From Nocardia jejuensis NBRC 103114 (GTDB taxonomy: Bacteria > Actinomycetota > Actinomycetes > Mycobacteriales > Mycobacteriaceae), in contig NZ_BDBU01000014.1 in the NCBI RefSeq assembly GCF_001613145.1, positions 1 to 64,000 of the forward strand: 64,000 nt of DNA, given 5' to 3'. Below are positions 7,241 to 17,785 of the stretch, piece by piece. The stretch's first letter is position 1, and each line of letters opens with the position of its first letter. A program made the translations under genes and the position numbers. The notes below the pieces were generated by a model. That model ran no database searches and was not told where the DNA came from. It saw only the letters and a program-made list of their open reading frames with translations.

Positions 7241-8065
7241 ATGAGTACCGACCCAAGACAAATCGCCACCGACAACGAGCGGATCGCCGAGACCGGCGGC
7301 TACCGAACCACCGACGGCACGGCCGTCGACATCAGCGGCACACTCGCCGCCGCGTGCGCCGGGACGGTGTCCTACGCACCCGGACACGACGTATCCGGCG
7401 GCCCGCGAGGACCTTTCGCGGGGACCCCGGAGGTGACCGCGGAGGGAAGCGTCGACGCCGCCCAGCGGCTATACGACCGCGGTGGCACGCACGTCGCGAT
7501 CCTGAACTTCGCCTCCGCGCGCAATCCGGGCGGCGGCTATCTGCGCGGCGCTCGCGCGCAGGAGGAGGACCTGTGCCGCAGCGCGCTGCTGCACCGCACG
7601 CTGCTGCGCGCGCCCGACTACTACGCGAACCATCGCGCCTCCTCGGATCTGAACTACAGCCACCACATCATCTACTCCCCCGGTGTGCCGGTCATCCGGG
7701 ACGGGCGCGGTGAGCTTGTCGCACAGCCGATCCCGGTATCGTTCCTGACCTCGCCCGCACCCAATGCCGGACAGCTCGCGCAACACGCGGGCCGGCCGAT
7801 CGACGTGCGCGAGGTGCTCATCGAGCGCGCGGACCGCGTGCTGGCCGTCGCGGCCGCCCACGGGGTGCGCGACCTGGTGCTGGGCGCGTGGGGATGCGGC
7901 GTCTTCCGCAATGATCCGAACCAGGTCGCCGAGGCGTTCGAGCTCGCACTGCGAACCCACGGGGCGGCGTTCGACCACATCGTGTTCGCGGTCTGGGACC
8001 GCTCCCCGGTCTCGGCCAATCGTTCGGCGTTCGAGGCCCGATTCGGCGCGGCGGTCTCACCCTGA
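7241..8065 (+). CDS. Microbial poly(ADP-ribose) glycohydrolase-like protein (TIGR02452 type)
   Basis: A 274-residue protein of the bacterial PARG/macrodomain type, which hydrolyses ADP-ribose polymers or ADP-ribosyl linkages. The catalytic signature is NFASARNPGGGYLRGARAQE followed by another Glu: the GGG loop and the QEE acidic pair are complete. SSDLNYSHHIIYSPGVPVI and VLGAWGCGVFRNDPNQVAEA complete the fold. The ATG at 7241 is preferred over 7205: TATCGT (7228-7233) ends 7 nt before it (leaderless), and it matches the usual N-terminus. The longer form would run through the promoter. Its partner across the divergent promoter is an ACT-domain protein. No ADP-ribosyltransferase toxin gene is adjacent, so the substrate is unknown. 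Confidence 0.88.
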   Translation: MSTDPRQIATDNERIAETGGYRTTDGTAVDISGTLAAACAGTVSYAPGHDVSGGPRGPFAGTPEVTAEGSVDAAQRLYDRGGTHVAILNFASARNPGGGYLRGARAQEEDLCRSALLHRTLLRAPDYYANHRASSDLNYSHHIIYSPGVPVIRDGRGELVAQPIPVSFLTSPAPNAGQLAQHAGRPIDVREVLIERADRVLAVAAAHGVRDLVLGAWGCGVFRNDPNQVAEAFELALRTHGAAFDHIVFAVWDRSPVSANRSAFEARFGAAVSP

Positions 8066-8197
8066 TCCCGCGCCGTCGCATCCCGGAATCGTCCGGGTTC
8101 ACCCCGGACATCCTCCGACTCGCCCTGGATCAGCGGGTAGCGCTCCGGCCGCATATCTCGAACGGTCTCGGTGCGCGCCCTGTTCGTCCAGGCTGAG

Positions 8198-8214
8198 CGC
8201 CCGCGCAGCGGGCG
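8198..8214. terminator. Small GC hairpin between convergent genes
   Basis: CGCCCGC (8198-8204) and GCGGGCG (8208-8214) form a 7-bp stem with a 3-nt loop. It lies between the PARG-like gene and the convergent response regulator gene. Terminator function is only possible. The rest of the 288-bp gap shows nothing I can name. Confidence 0.3.
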
Positions 8215-8353
8215 GATGTCCCGGCGGGAAACCTGTCCCGGTTTTCATGCATAGATCGCTACATCTACAAATCTTGATTATTGGTCCGTGGCGAGGCACA
8301 TTGCGATCCTGCCGGGCAGCCGGTAAGACGAGGACTCGTTCCCGCGCCGTGCG

Positions 8354-9010
8354 CTACCCCGCCAAACCGGTGCGGTGGGCGTAGGCGATGGCCTGTCCCC
8401 TGTCGCGGACTCCGAGCTTCGCGAACAGCGAATTGATATGCGTCTTGACAGTGCTCACTCCGATGAACAGTTCCCCGGCGATCTCGGAGTTGTTGCGGCC
8501 CTGGGCCATCAGGCGCAGCACGTCGAGTTCACGGTCGGTGAGGTCGGCATCCGGCTGTGCGGGCCCGGTCAGCGCCGAGACCACGCGGCGACCCACATCC
8601 GCCGCCAGGGTGGTGTGGCCACTGGCGACCGATCGGATGGCCGAGGCGATGTCGGCGCGACCGGCATCCTTGGTCAGATAGCCGCGTGCGCCGGCCCGCA
8701 GCGCGCCCGCGATCGAGGCGTCGTCCGCGTACGTGGTCAGCACCAGCACCGCGGTATCGGGATGGGACGCGGTGATCGCGGCGGTGGCGGCGACCCCGTC
8801 GATACCGGGCATGCGCAGATCCATCAGCACCACGCGGGGCGAGAGGGCGCGCACCAGCTCGACCGCCTCGGCTCCGTCGCGAGCCTCCCCCACCACGTCC
8901 ACGTCCGGCAGCAGGGACAGCACCGTGGTGAGACCCTCGCGCACGGTGGTCTGATCGTCGGCAACCACCACCGTGATCACCTGCGCGGCACTCGAATTCG
9001 CACCGTCCAC
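8354..9010 (-). CDS. NarL/LuxR-family two-component response regulator
   Basis: A 218-residue response regulator. The receiver domain has acidic residues in VVVADDQ (residues 17-19), phospho-acceptor Asp64 in VLMDLRMPG, and the conserved Lys in GYLTKDAG. The C-terminal LuxR-type HTH (~155-215) contains LTDRELDVLRLMAQGRNNSE and VSTVKTHINSLFAKL. The GTG at 9010 overlaps the 3' end of the sensor kinase gene by 34 bp, so the pair is translationally linked. Third gene of a membrane protein-kinase-regulator operon. Phosphorylated NarL-type regulators usually bind DNA as dimers; paired direct repeats upstream of the operon (10635-10653) are a candidate site. Confidence 0.93.
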   Translation of the reverse strand: MDGANSSAAQVITVVVADDQTTVREGLTTVLSLLPDVDVVGEARDGAEAVELVRALSPRVVLMDLRMPGIDGVAATAAITASHPDTAVLVLTTYADDASIAGALRAGARGYLTKDAGRADIASAIRSVASGHTTLAADVGRRVVSALTGPAQPDADLTDRELDVLRLMAQGRNNSEIAGELFIGVSTVKTHINSLFAKLGVRDRGQAIAYAHRTGLAG

Positions 9011-10098
9011 CGGCCCTGCTCCTTCCGTGCGTCCACCGATCCGCCCACGGCGGCCATGCGCTCACGCATCCCCAGCAGGCCGGCGCCCGATCCGGACTCC
9101 GCGAGCGAACCACGCCGGGCCGACAGCGGATTGGACACCCGCATCCGAATCACGTCCGCATCCGACCGCAGCGCGAGCGTAACCGGTTGTCCGGGAGCGT
9201 GTTTGCGGGCATTGGTCAGCGCCTCCCGCGCCGCGCGAGCGATGGCCACCGCCACTTGTTCGTCGGTGAGCTCGAGGTCACCGTCGGTGTCCAGGTCCAC
9301 TCGTTCACCCGCGTCACGGTGTTCGTCCGCGAGCCGCCGCAGTTCGGTGGTCAGGTCGAAGCCGTCCGCGCGCAGGGCGTCCACCACCCCGCGCGCCTCG
9401 GCCAGACCGGACACCGCCAAGGCGTGTGAGGCTTTCACCCGGTCTGCGGCGCGCTCGGTCTCCCCCGCCTCGAACAGGGCATCGGCGGCGTCGAGCTGCA
9501 GCACCAGCCCACCCAGGGTGTGCGCGAGCACATCGTGCATATCGCGGGCGATCCGGCCGCGTTCGGCCAGCGCCGCGGCCCGGTCGCGTTCGGCCCGAAT
9601 CACCCGGCTCTGTTCGACCAGCAGCCGATTCTGCTCGGCGGTCACCCGGTTCTGTCGTCGGCTCCACCCCATCAGTCCCACCACCACCGCGCCCGCGAGC
9701 AGCCCGAGGATCGCCTGCGCGCGCATTCCGGCAGCCACCGACGAGCCGAACATGCATGTCAAGGTCAGCGCGGCCACCGAGATCCCGGCCCGAAGCGATT
9801 CGCTCGACAGGGCGAAGGCGACGAACACCGTGGCGAACGCGGTGATCGCCGAACCGGCCACCTGAACACAGGTCGCACCGCCTCCGACAGCCATGGCGCA
9901 CAAGCTGATTCGCTCGATGCGACTCGGCCCGGCGGGCGATATCGTCCAACCCGCCCAGCCGATCCAGGACACCGCGGCCAGGACCACCGCCCACGGCTGA
10001 CCCGGCATACCGGCGTGGATCGAGGTCACCACCACCGAGACCAGCCCGACCAGGCGCAAGAGCCTGGTCAGGCGCGTCGGGGCGAGTGCGGGAACCAT
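8977..10098 (-). CDS. Two-component sensor histidine kinase (HisKA_3 type)
   Basis: A 373-residue membrane kinase. Hydrophobic segments fill residues ~10-145, without a clear extracellular domain, then a coiled linker leads to the H-box ERGRIARDMHDVLAHTLG with phospho-acceptor His188. The HATPase part has N-box REALTNARKHA (Asn296) and G-box GSGAGLLGMRERMAAVGG. It phosphorylates the response regulator encoded by the overlapping downstream gene. The ATG at 10098 lies 5 bp after the stop codon of the preceding membrane protein gene, so all three probably form one operon. The short sensor region suggests it detects signals in or at the membrane; the stimulus is unknown. Confidence 0.92.
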   Translation of the reverse strand: MVPALAPTRLTRLLRLVGLVSVVVTSIHAGMPGQPWAVVLAAVSWIGWAGWTISPAGPSRIERISLCAMAVGGGATCVQVAGSAITAFATVFVAFALSSESLRAGISVAALTLTCMFGSSVAAGMRAQAILGLLAGAVVVGLMGWSRRQNRVTAEQNRLLVEQSRVIRAERDRAAALAERGRIARDMHDVLAHTLGGLVLQLDAADALFEAGETERAADRVKASHALAVSGLAEARGVVDALRADGFDLTTELRRLADEHRDAGERVDLDTDGDLELTDEQVAVAIARAAREALTNARKHAPGQPVTLALRSDADVIRMRVSNPLSARRGSLAESGSGAGLLGMRERMAAVGGSVDARKEQGRWTVRIRVPRR

Positions 10099-10103
10099 CG
10101 GTC

Positions 10104-10586
10104 TCAGTGTGCCCGAACCAGCCGGGCCCGCTCGGCGCGCCGGGCCAGCACGAGGGTGCGGCCCGCCCGGTTCAGTGCCACCAGCACCAGGATCACCCCC
10201 AGCGAGGTGACCACCTCGGCCCCGGACACACGCGCCACCACATCGACGCCGACCCGCACCGCCAGCAGCACGATCCACAGCAGCGATCCGGTCCAGCCGG
10301 TCCGCGCCTGCCAGCCGCCGTCGGCGAGGCGCACCTGTGAGAGCTGCCCCATCACCACCCCGACACCGAGGCTCACGACCGCCGACACCAGCAGCAGGCC
10401 GAGCGCCACCGCGCCGATCCCGTCCTCGGAAACCGCGGATTTCGCCTCGAACACGCCGATCACGGCCAGCACGATCGGTCCCCGCCACATCCGGGAGGAA
10501 TCCAATTCCTGCCACCGCGTCTGCCGGTACATGATCCAGCCGACCACCGCGACGATGACGACGCCTTCGACCACCGCATTCCGCAT
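10104..10586 (-). CDS. Small multi-pass membrane protein in the kinase operon (possibly DUF1453-like)
   Basis: A 160-residue protein with about five hydrophobic segments: VVEGVVIVAVVGWIMY at the N-terminus, RGPIVLAVIGVF, GAVALGLLLVSAVVSLGVGV, SLLWIVLLAVRVGVDVVA and VVTSLGVILVLVALN. The tail is Arg-rich. It resembles small DUF1453/CcdC-like membrane proteins, but I am not certain. The ATG at 10586 is favoured because GAAGG lies seven bases upstream; an ATG two codons earlier (10592) is nearly as likely. It precedes the kinase gene by 5 bp, so it may be an accessory sensor or a target of the two-component system. Confidence 0.72.
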   Translation of the reverse strand: MRNAVVEGVVIVAVVGWIMYRQTRWQELDSSRMWRGPIVLAVIGVFEAKSAVSEDGIGAVALGLLLVSAVVSLGVGVVMGQLSQVRLADGGWQARTGWTGSLLWIVLLAVRVGVDVVARVSGAEVVTSLGVILVLVALNRAGRTLVLARRAERARLVRAH

Positions 10587-10944
10587 ATCCATACCTTCAC
10601 GATGGATTCGCGAGCGCCTTCCACCCACCACCCAGGGGTGGACCTGGGGTGGATTCGCTCCCCCGCTCCACCGCACCGCACGACGGATGCACGTCCGTCC
10701 CCGACCGCTGTCCCACGAATACCCTGCCGCCGGATCGGCCACAGCCGGTGACGCACGCGTGCGGAGAGCCCTGCCCCGCCGCAGGTTTTCGAAAGGCGGG
10801 TCCCGGGCCGACACCGACCGATCGGGGCCGGATGCGGAGTAGTCGCCGAGTCTGCGACAACCTGCGGTCAGGCGGGTGGAGACCGACGGTGCGGCGCCTG
10901 CCGAGTGCTCGGCGGCCGCACGGCTGTCGGTGGCCGAACACCGT
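10587..10944. other. Intergenic region upstream of the kinase operon, with paired direct repeats
   Basis: A gap of about 358 bp between two minus-strand genes. It holds two copies of GGGGTGGA (10635-10642 and 10646-10653), spaced 11 bp apart, about 50-65 bp upstream of the operon start. CCACCC runs on their left give a partial inverted repeat. TGGATTCGC also occurs twice (10603-10611 and 10651-10659). A short GCCGAG/CTCGGC hairpin near 10900-10913 may help terminate transcripts of the operon's upstream neighbour region. No protein gene is supported. Confidence 0.45.
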
Positions 10945-13293
10945 TCACGCGTGCAACTGGATCCACTTGCCGATGGACGGGACGCCGTCGGTGTCCACCA
11001 CCACCACGAGGTACCAGCCCGGCGGTGCCAGAGCGGGGTTGTCCGGCATGGTCAGGGTGATCCTGCCGGGGGCGGTGACCGCGAAGTCGAGGTCGATCAG
11101 GCGCTGGTTGTTGTCGCAGGAGTGGGTGCAGGACGTCGGGTGCAGCAGGCTCGCTTCACGCAGGATGGCGGTGGTGGTCGCGGCGACGGTGGCGCCGTAG
11201 GTGGCCGTGGTCGCGGTCAGGTGCAGCGGTGGGCGAGGACCTCGGAAAAGGTATGGGGGCGAATAGAGTTCGATGCGGAGCTCTTCGGTCTTGCGGGCGG
11301 GGTTGGAGCCCGCGGTGATCACCTTGCCGTCGGGGGTGAGCAGCGCCACCGAGTGGTAGAGGCGAGGGATGCGCTGGGGCGCGGTGGGCATCCACATGCC
11401 CATGGCGGGATCGAGGATCTCGGCGTGCGCGGGAGCGGCCTCCCCCATCTCCTCCATGCCGGATCCGCCCGCCACCAGCACGGTGCGGTCGGGAAGGATG
11501 ACGGCGCTCAGGTGCATGCGCGCGTGCATGAGCGGCGGGCCCGGCTCGTAGGCGGGGGTGGCCGCCGTCAGATCCACGACCCTGGTGTCCGCCAGAGCCG
11601 GTGCGGGCGAATGCATGTCGTACCCGCCGCCACCGATGATCATGACCTGCTGAGCTTGGGCGGGCGGAAGTAGCACACTGGTGGATTGGTTGCGCGAACC
11701 CGGATCCTGCAGGCCGGCCACCTCGGTGGTGGCGCCGGTCGCCGGGTCCCACAGGCACGGGCGCATGCCGTTGTTGCCACCGTATTGACCACCGGCATAG
11801 AACAATCGGCCGTCGGCGAGCAGGAAGAGGTGGCCGTACATGGGAATCGGGCCGGGCACCGGCAGCTCGGACCAGGTGTGCTCCGCGGGGTCCAGGACCT
11901 CGGGCGTGGTCGCCAGGAAACCGTCCGCACCGAGACCCGATACCGCCACCACCTCGCCGGTCGGCAGTGCCGACAGCGTCGGGTACCAGCGCCCGAATGC
12001 CATGTCCGGCAACGTGGTCCACTCCAGCGCGTCGGGATCGAAGATCAGCGCGTCACGCAGGCCGTAGAACGGATCGAAGCGCTCGGTGCCACCCACCGCG
12101 ATCAACCGGCCGTCGGGCAGAAACGCCTGACCGGAACAGAACAGATCGATCGGGGTCGCCGGTGCGTCCAAGCCGGGACCGGGGTAATGCCAGACCCGCG
12201 TGCGGTATTCGTGCGCGTCGTGCCGGTCCGGGTCGTTGCCGGATCCGGCGAAGAACAGCACATCGCCGGTGCGCAGCAGGGCGGCGTGCACCGGGTTGAT
12301 CTCGGTGCCGAAATCCAGGATGCGCCAGAGTCCTTCGGACGCGGCATCGGCCAGATCGGTGTCGAGGTCGAGCACCCGGACGTAGCCCGCGTTGCCGCCC
12401 TGCCGCTTGTCGACGGTGCACACGACGAGCTCGGGCAGCGATCCCGCACCCGGCAGCACGGCGACCGCGGCGCCGTCGTTCCGGTCGAACCCCCAGTCCG
12501 GCACGTGCGACCATCGGCTCCAGCCGTCGACGCAGTGACCGGTGCCGTCCAGTCCCCATCCGATGGTGTAGACGCCGGCGTTGCCGTTGTCGGGATGATC
12601 GACGGCGAACACGATCAGCTCGGGCCGGCCGTCACCGTCCAGGTCTGCGACCGTCACTCCGGCGCCCTGGGCCTCCCAGCCCCACCACTCCGGAATCGCC
12701 AGCCACGGAGTCCATTCCGCGACGACGCCGTCGCCGGTGAGCCCCTTGGCGAGGCGGAATCGGCCGGTGTTCTGTCCCGGCGGGTTGTCGACGGTCATCA
12801 CCACGAGCACCGGATCGCCGTCGATCCGGGTCAGGCAGATGTCCGCGCCCTGGTTCTCCCAGCCGTACCAGTCCGGAATCTGTTGCCACGCAGTCCATCC
12901 GCCGGTCACGGTGCCGTCAGCCGCCATATCGCGGCCGACGCGGAAGTAGCCCTGGTTCTGGCCGGGCGGATTGTCCACCAGGAACACCACCAGGTCCGGC
13001 ACGCCGTTGCCGCTCAGATCACCGACCGCGATTCCCGCGCCCTGGTTCTCCCAGCCCCACCAGTCCGGGACGGAAAGCCAAGGGCCCCAGGCCTGTACGG
13101 TCCCGTCGGTGGCCAGACCGGTGCCGACCCGGTAGTTTCCGGTGTTCTGCCCCGGCGGGTCGTCCACCATGAGCATCACGACGTCACGGGTACCCTCACC
13201 GGTCGGATCGACGACCGCGACTCCGCAATCCTGGTTGTCCTGAGAGAACCAGCCGGGGATCGGAACGAATTGCCCTGCCACACAGGCCATCAT
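10945..13293 (-). CDS. Galactose/glyoxal oxidase-like radical copper enzyme with five N-terminal repeats
   Basis: A 782-residue protein in two parts. Residues ~10-310 are five repeats of about 60 residues, each with a IPDWWGWENQGAG-like turn, an Asp-rich strand such as GDLSGNGVPDLVVF, and usually PPGQN; they resemble FG-GAP/integrin-type beta-propeller repeats. Residues ~325-782 are a kelch propeller and C-terminal domain of the galactose oxidase family. The copper and cofactor residues align: Cys386 (FCSGQAF), Tyr437 (GRWYPTL), Tyr646-His647 (RLYHSVAL) and His724 (CTHSCDNNQ). These correspond to Cys228, Tyr272, Tyr495-His496 and His581 of the fungal enzyme. Alcohol or aldehyde oxidation is expected; substrate is unknown. 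No signal peptide is visible at either candidate start. The start at 13293 is a best guess. Confidence 0.85.
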   Translation of the reverse strand: MMACVAGQFVPIPGWFSQDNQDCGVAVVDPTGEGTRDVVMLMVDDPPGQNTGNYRVGTGLATDGTVQAWGPWLSVPDWWGWENQGAGIAVGDLSGNGVPDLVVFLVDNPPGQNQGYFRVGRDMAADGTVTGGWTAWQQIPDWYGWENQGADICLTRIDGDPVLVVMTVDNPPGQNTGRFRLAKGLTGDGVVAEWTPWLAIPEWWGWEAQGAGVTVADLDGDGRPELIVFAVDHPDNGNAGVYTIGWGLDGTGHCVDGWSRWSHVPDWGFDRNDGAAVAVLPGAGSLPELVVCTVDKRQGGNAGYVRVLDLDTDLADAASEGLWRILDFGTEINPVHAALLRTGDVLFFAGSGNDPDRHDAHEYRTRVWHYPGPGLDAPATPIDLFCSGQAFLPDGRLIAVGGTERFDPFYGLRDALIFDPDALEWTTLPDMAFGRWYPTLSALPTGEVVAVSGLGADGFLATTPEVLDPAEHTWSELPVPGPIPMYGHLFLLADGRLFYAGGQYGGNNGMRPCLWDPATGATTEVAGLQDPGSRNQSTSVLLPPAQAQQVMIIGGGGYDMHSPAPALADTRVVDLTAATPAYEPGPPLMHARMHLSAVILPDRTVLVAGGSGMEEMGEAAPAHAEILDPAMGMWMPTAPQRIPRLYHSVALLTPDGKVITAGSNPARKTEELRIELYSPPYLFRGPRPPLHLTATTATYGATVAATTTAILREASLLHPTSCTHSCDNNQRLIDLDFAVTAPGRITLTMPDNPALAPPGWYLVVVVDTDGVPSIGKWIQLHA

Positions 13294-13360
13294 GCTGCCC
13301 GGTCGGATATCCGGCCACCGATGTCCGAATTGTCGTGGTGACTGAGTGGCCGGATACGAC

Positions 13361-13398
13361 GGGAGGGCCCGGACATCCGTGGATGTCCGGGCCCTCCC
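13361..13398 (-). terminator. Strong hairpin downstream of tpiA
   Basis: An 18-bp perfect stem, GGGAGGGCCCGGACATCC (13361-13378) with 13381-13398, and a 2-nt apex. It lies 35 bp after the tpiA stop codon and before the start of the oxidase gene, so it should end the glycolytic transcript. Confidence 0.8.
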
Positions 13399-13433
13399 GA
13401 GCACGAGATGCCCCTCGGGGCACCCGAAACGCC

Positions 13434-14219
13434 TTACGGCAGTGGACCGCCCGCGGCGATCGCGGACAGGGTGGCGAACTCGTCGCCCTTGAGCGACGCG
13501 CCACCGACCAGCGCACCGTCGATATCGGTCTGGCCGATCAGCTCGCCGACGTTCTTGGCGTTCACCGAGCCGCCGTACAGCACGCGCACGCCCGCCGCGA
13601 CCTCGGGGTTCGCCAGCTCCGCGAGCTCCTTGCGGATCGCGCCGCAGACCTCCTGGGCATCGGCCGCGGACGCGACGCGTCCGGTGCCGATGGCCCAGAC
13701 GGGCTCGTACGCGATGACTACCTTGGAGATCTCCTCGGCGGTGAGGCCCTTGAGCGAGCCACGCAGCTGCTCGAGGTTGAACTCGACGTGCGTCTTGGCC
13801 TCGCGGATGCCCAGGCCCTCACCGATGCACACGATCGGGGTGATGCCGTACTCCAGCGCCCGCTTGGCCTTGGCCAGCACGGTCGCGTCGTCCTCGAGAT
13901 GGTACTGACGACGCTCGGAGTGACCGACGACCACGAACGTGCACCCGAGCTTGGCCAGCATGGAACCGCTGATCTCACCGGTATAGGCGCCTTCGGCGTG
14001 GGTGGAGACATCCTGCGCACCATAGGTGATCAGGAGCCGGTCACCCTCGACGAGCGTCTGCACGCTGCGCAGATCGACGAACGGCGGGATCACCGTGACA
14101 TCGACCTTGGCGAAGTACTTCTCGGGCAGTGCGAAAGCGATCTTCTGCACCAGGGAGATGGCCTCGAGGTGATTGAGGTTCATCTTCCAGTTGCCGGCGA
14201 TCAAAGGCTTACGTGCCAT
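13434..14219 (-). CDS. tpiA: Triosephosphate isomerase
   Basis: A full-length 261-residue TIM barrel that interconverts dihydroxyacetone phosphate and glyceraldehyde 3-phosphate in the cytosol. Catalytic residues are present: Lys12 in AGNWKMN, His100 in VVGHSERR and Glu172 in [11 protein letters not shown]. The phosphate loop [10 protein letters not shown] and [10 protein letters not shown] are intact. The ATG at 14219 directly follows the pgk stop codon (TGA then ATG), so the genes are coupled. Third gene of the gap-pgk-tpiA glycolytic operon, ended by a strong hairpin at 13361-13398. Confidence 0.98.
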   Translation of the reverse strand: MARKPLIAGNWKMNLNHLEAISLVQKIAFALPEKYFAKVDVTVIPPFVDLRSVQTLVEGDRLLITYGAQDVSTHAEGAYTGEISGSMLAKLGCTFVVVGHSERRQYHLEDDATVLAKAKRALEYGITPIVCIGEGLGIREAKTHVEFNLEQLRGSLKGLTAEEISKVVIAYEPVWAIGTGRVASAADAQEVCGAIRKELAELANPEVAAGVRVLYGGSVNAKNVGELIGQTDIDGALVGGASLKGDEFATLSAIAAGGPLP

Positions 14220-15467
14220 TCAGCTGCCCTCCGACGCGGAGTCGTCCGACGCGGAGTCGTCCAGCACGGCGAGGCCCGGAAGTTCCTTGCCCTCCAGGTA
14301 TTCCAGCGACGCACCGCCACCGGTGGAGATGTGCGAGAAGCCGTCGTCGGGCAGACCGAGCGCACGCACCGCCGCGGCGGAGTCGCCGCCGCCGACGACC
14401 GTGAACGCGCCCTTGCCGGTGGCAACGGCGATCGCCTCGGCGACACCGCGGGTACCCGCCGCGAACTTCTCGAACTCGAACACGCCCATCGGGCCGTTCC
14501 AGAACACCGTCTCGGCCTCGGTCAGCAGCGCCGCGAAGCGGTCGGTCGACTCGGGGCCGATGTCCAGGCCCATCCAGCCGTCCGGGATCTCGTTGGCGTC
14601 CACCACCTTCGACTCGGCGTCGGCCGCGAACTTGTCGGCCACGACGATGTCGCGAGGCAGGTGGATGACATCGGCGTACTTGTCCAGCAGCTTCTTGCAG
14701 GTGTCGATCATCTCTTCCTGCAGCAGCGAGCCCCCGACCGGAAGCCCTTGCGCCGCAAGGAAGGTGAAGCACATGCCGCCGCCGATGACCAGCGTGTCGA
14801 CCTTCGGCGCGAGCGCCTCGATGACCGCCAGCTTGTCCGAGACCTTGGAGCCGCCCAGCACGACCGCGTACGGACGCGCGGTGTCCTCGGTGAGCTTCTT
14901 CAGTACCTCGGTCTCGGCCGCGACCAGGGTGCCCGCGTAGTGCGGAAGCACCTTGGCCACGTCGTAGACCGACGCCTGCTTGCGATGCACGACGCCGAAG
15001 CCGTCCGAGACGAACGCGCCGTCGTCGCCCACCAGCTCGACCAGCGCGTTGGCCAGCTTGGCCCGCTGCGCGTCGTCCTTGCTGGTCTCGCGGGGATCGA
15101 AGCGGATGTTCTCGAGCAGCAGCACATCGCCGTCGGTGAGGCCCTCGGAGCGCGCGAGCGCGTCCTGACCCACCACGTCACCGGCGAGCTGGACATTGCG
15201 GCCCAGCTCCTGCTCCAGTCGCGCGGCGACCGGTGCGAGGGACAGCGCCGGGTCCGGCTCGCCCTTGGGGCGGCCCAGGTGCGCGGTGACGATCACCTTC
15301 GCGCCGGCCGCGGCCAGCGCCTTGATGGTCGGCGCGGACGCGATGATGCGGCCCGGATCGGTGATGGCGCCGGATTTGTCGAGGGGAACATTCAGGTCGG
15401 AGCGCACGAGCACGCCCCGACCCTCGACACCCTCGCTCAGCAGATCCTGGAGTGTCTTGATTGCCAT
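14220..15467 (-). CDS. pgk: Phosphoglycerate kinase
   Basis: A 415-residue kinase that makes ATP from 1,3-bisphosphoglycerate in glycolysis. Visible motifs are [36 protein letters not shown], the hinge region around [12 protein letters not shown], and the nucleotide loop [15 protein letters not shown]. The C-terminus reads [20 protein letters not shown], then an unusual acidic tail of repeated DDSAS units, caused by a 15-bp tandem duplication (14230-14259). The ATG at 15467 gives the usual family start. It lies 5 bp downstream of the gap stop codon, inside the gap-pgk-tpiA operon. Confidence 0.98.
   Translation of the reverse strand: MAIKTLQDLLSEGVEGRGVLVRSDLNVPLDKSGAITDPGRIIASAPTIKALAAAGAKVIVTAHLGRPKGEPDPALSLAPVAARLEQELGRNVQLAGDVVGQDALARSEGLTDGDVLLLENIRFDPRETSKDDAQRAKLANALVELVGDDGAFVSDGFGVVHRKQASVYDVAKVLPHYAGTLVAAETEVLKKLTEDTARPYAVVLGGSKVSDKLAVIEALAPKVDTLVIGGGMCFTFLAAQGLPVGGSLLQEEMIDTCKKLLDKYADVIHLPRDIVVADKFAADAESKVVDANEIPDGWMGLDIGPESTDRFAALLTEAETVFWNGPMGVFEFEKFAAGTRGVAEAIAVATGKGAFTVVGGGDSAAAVRALGLPDDGFSHISTGGGASLEYLEGKELPGLAVLDDSASDDSASEGS
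14230..14259. repeat. 15-bp tandem duplication at the 3' end of pgk
   Basis: TCCGACGCGGAGTCG occurs twice in direct tandem (14230-14244, 14245-14259), followed by a partial third copy. It encodes the repeated DSASD tail of phosphoglycerate kinase. Such in-frame repeats can vary by slippage. Confidence 0.85.
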
Positions 15468-15472
15468 CGCGC

Positions 15473-16801
<1,329 letters not shown>

Positions 16802-17785
16802 TCAGGCTTCTTCCAGCAACTCTGCCGTGACGGCGGATTCGGTGTCCGGAACGCCCAATTCCTTGGCGCGCCGGTCCGCCATCGAGAGCAGTCGCCGAAT
16901 GCGCCCTGCCACAGCGTCTTTGGTCATCGGCGGGTCGGCCAGCTGGCCGAGTTCCTCCAACGACGCCTGACGATGCAGGACACGCAGTTTGCCTGCGGCT
17001 GCCAAATGATCGGGTACATCGTCGGCGAGGATCTCCAGCGCGCGTTCCACCCTGGCCGCCGCCGCGACGGCAGCCCGGGCCGAGCGACGCAGGTTCGCGT
17101 CGTCGAAGTTCGCGAGCCGGTTGGCCGTCGCGCGGACCTCGCGGCGCATGCGCCGCTCCTCCCACGTCAGCCTGGTGTCCTGCGCACCCATCCGGGTGAG
17201 CAGGGCGCCGATCGCCTCGCCGTCGCGCACCACCACTCGATCGGTGCCGCGCACCTCACGAGCCTTGGCCGAGATACCCATGCGCCGAGCCGCACCCACC
17301 AGTGCGAGAGCCGCTTCCGGACCGGGGCAGCTCACTTCGAGCGCGGAGGAGCGGCCAGGTTCGGTGAGCGAGCCGTGCGCGAGAAACGCTCCACGCCAAG
17401 CTGCTTCGGCATCACCGATACTGCCGCCGACGACCTGTGCGGGCAGACCCCGCACCGGACGACCGCGCACGTCGAGCAAACCGGTCTGGCGCGCGAGCGC
17501 CTCGCCTTCCTTGGAAACCCGTACGACGTACCGGGAGGTTTTGCGGAGCCCGCCCGCGCCGAGAACGTGCACATCCGAGCCATATCCGTACAGCTCGAAA
17601 ATCTCTCGGCGCAGTCGGCGCGCGATGGAACCCATGTCCACCTCGGCCTCGACGATTACCCGACCGCCCACGATGTGCAAGCCGCCGGCGAACCGCAGTA
17701 GCGCGGACAGTTCCGCCTTGCGCGAGCTCACCTGAGACACGGTGAGCCGGCTCAGCTCGTCCTTCACTTCCGCTGTCATCGCCAC
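16802..17785 (-). CDS. whiA: WhiA-family sporulation/division regulator
   Basis: A 327-residue DNA-binding protein with a degenerate LAGLIDADG endonuclease-like N-terminal domain and a C-terminal helix-turn-helix ([20 protein letters not shown], then [12 protein letters not shown]). It begins [16 protein letters not shown], the usual start. The GTG at 17785 follows GGAGCG and overlaps the yvcK stop codon by 10 bp, so the genes are coupled. In streptomycetes WhiA controls sporulation septation; in non-sporulating relatives it is retained next to rapZ and yvcK, as here, with a role in division or chromosome segregation. The order rapZ-yvcK-whiA matches M. tuberculosis Rv1421-Rv1423. Confidence 0.96.
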   Translation of the reverse strand: MAMTAEVKDELSRLTVSQVSSRKAELSALLRFAGGLHIVGGRVIVEAEVDMGSIARRLRREIFELYGYGSDVHVLGAGGLRKTSRYVVRVSKEGEALARQTGLLDVRGRPVRGLPAQVVGGSIGDAEAAWRGAFLAHGSLTEPGRSSALEVSCPGPEAALALVGAARRMGISAKAREVRGTDRVVVRDGEAIGALLTRMGAQDTRLTWEERRMRREVRATANRLANFDDANLRRSARAAVAAAARVERALEILADDVPDHLAAAGKLRVLHRQASLEELGQLADPPMTKDAVAGRIRRLLSMADRRAKELGVPDTESAVTAELLEEA

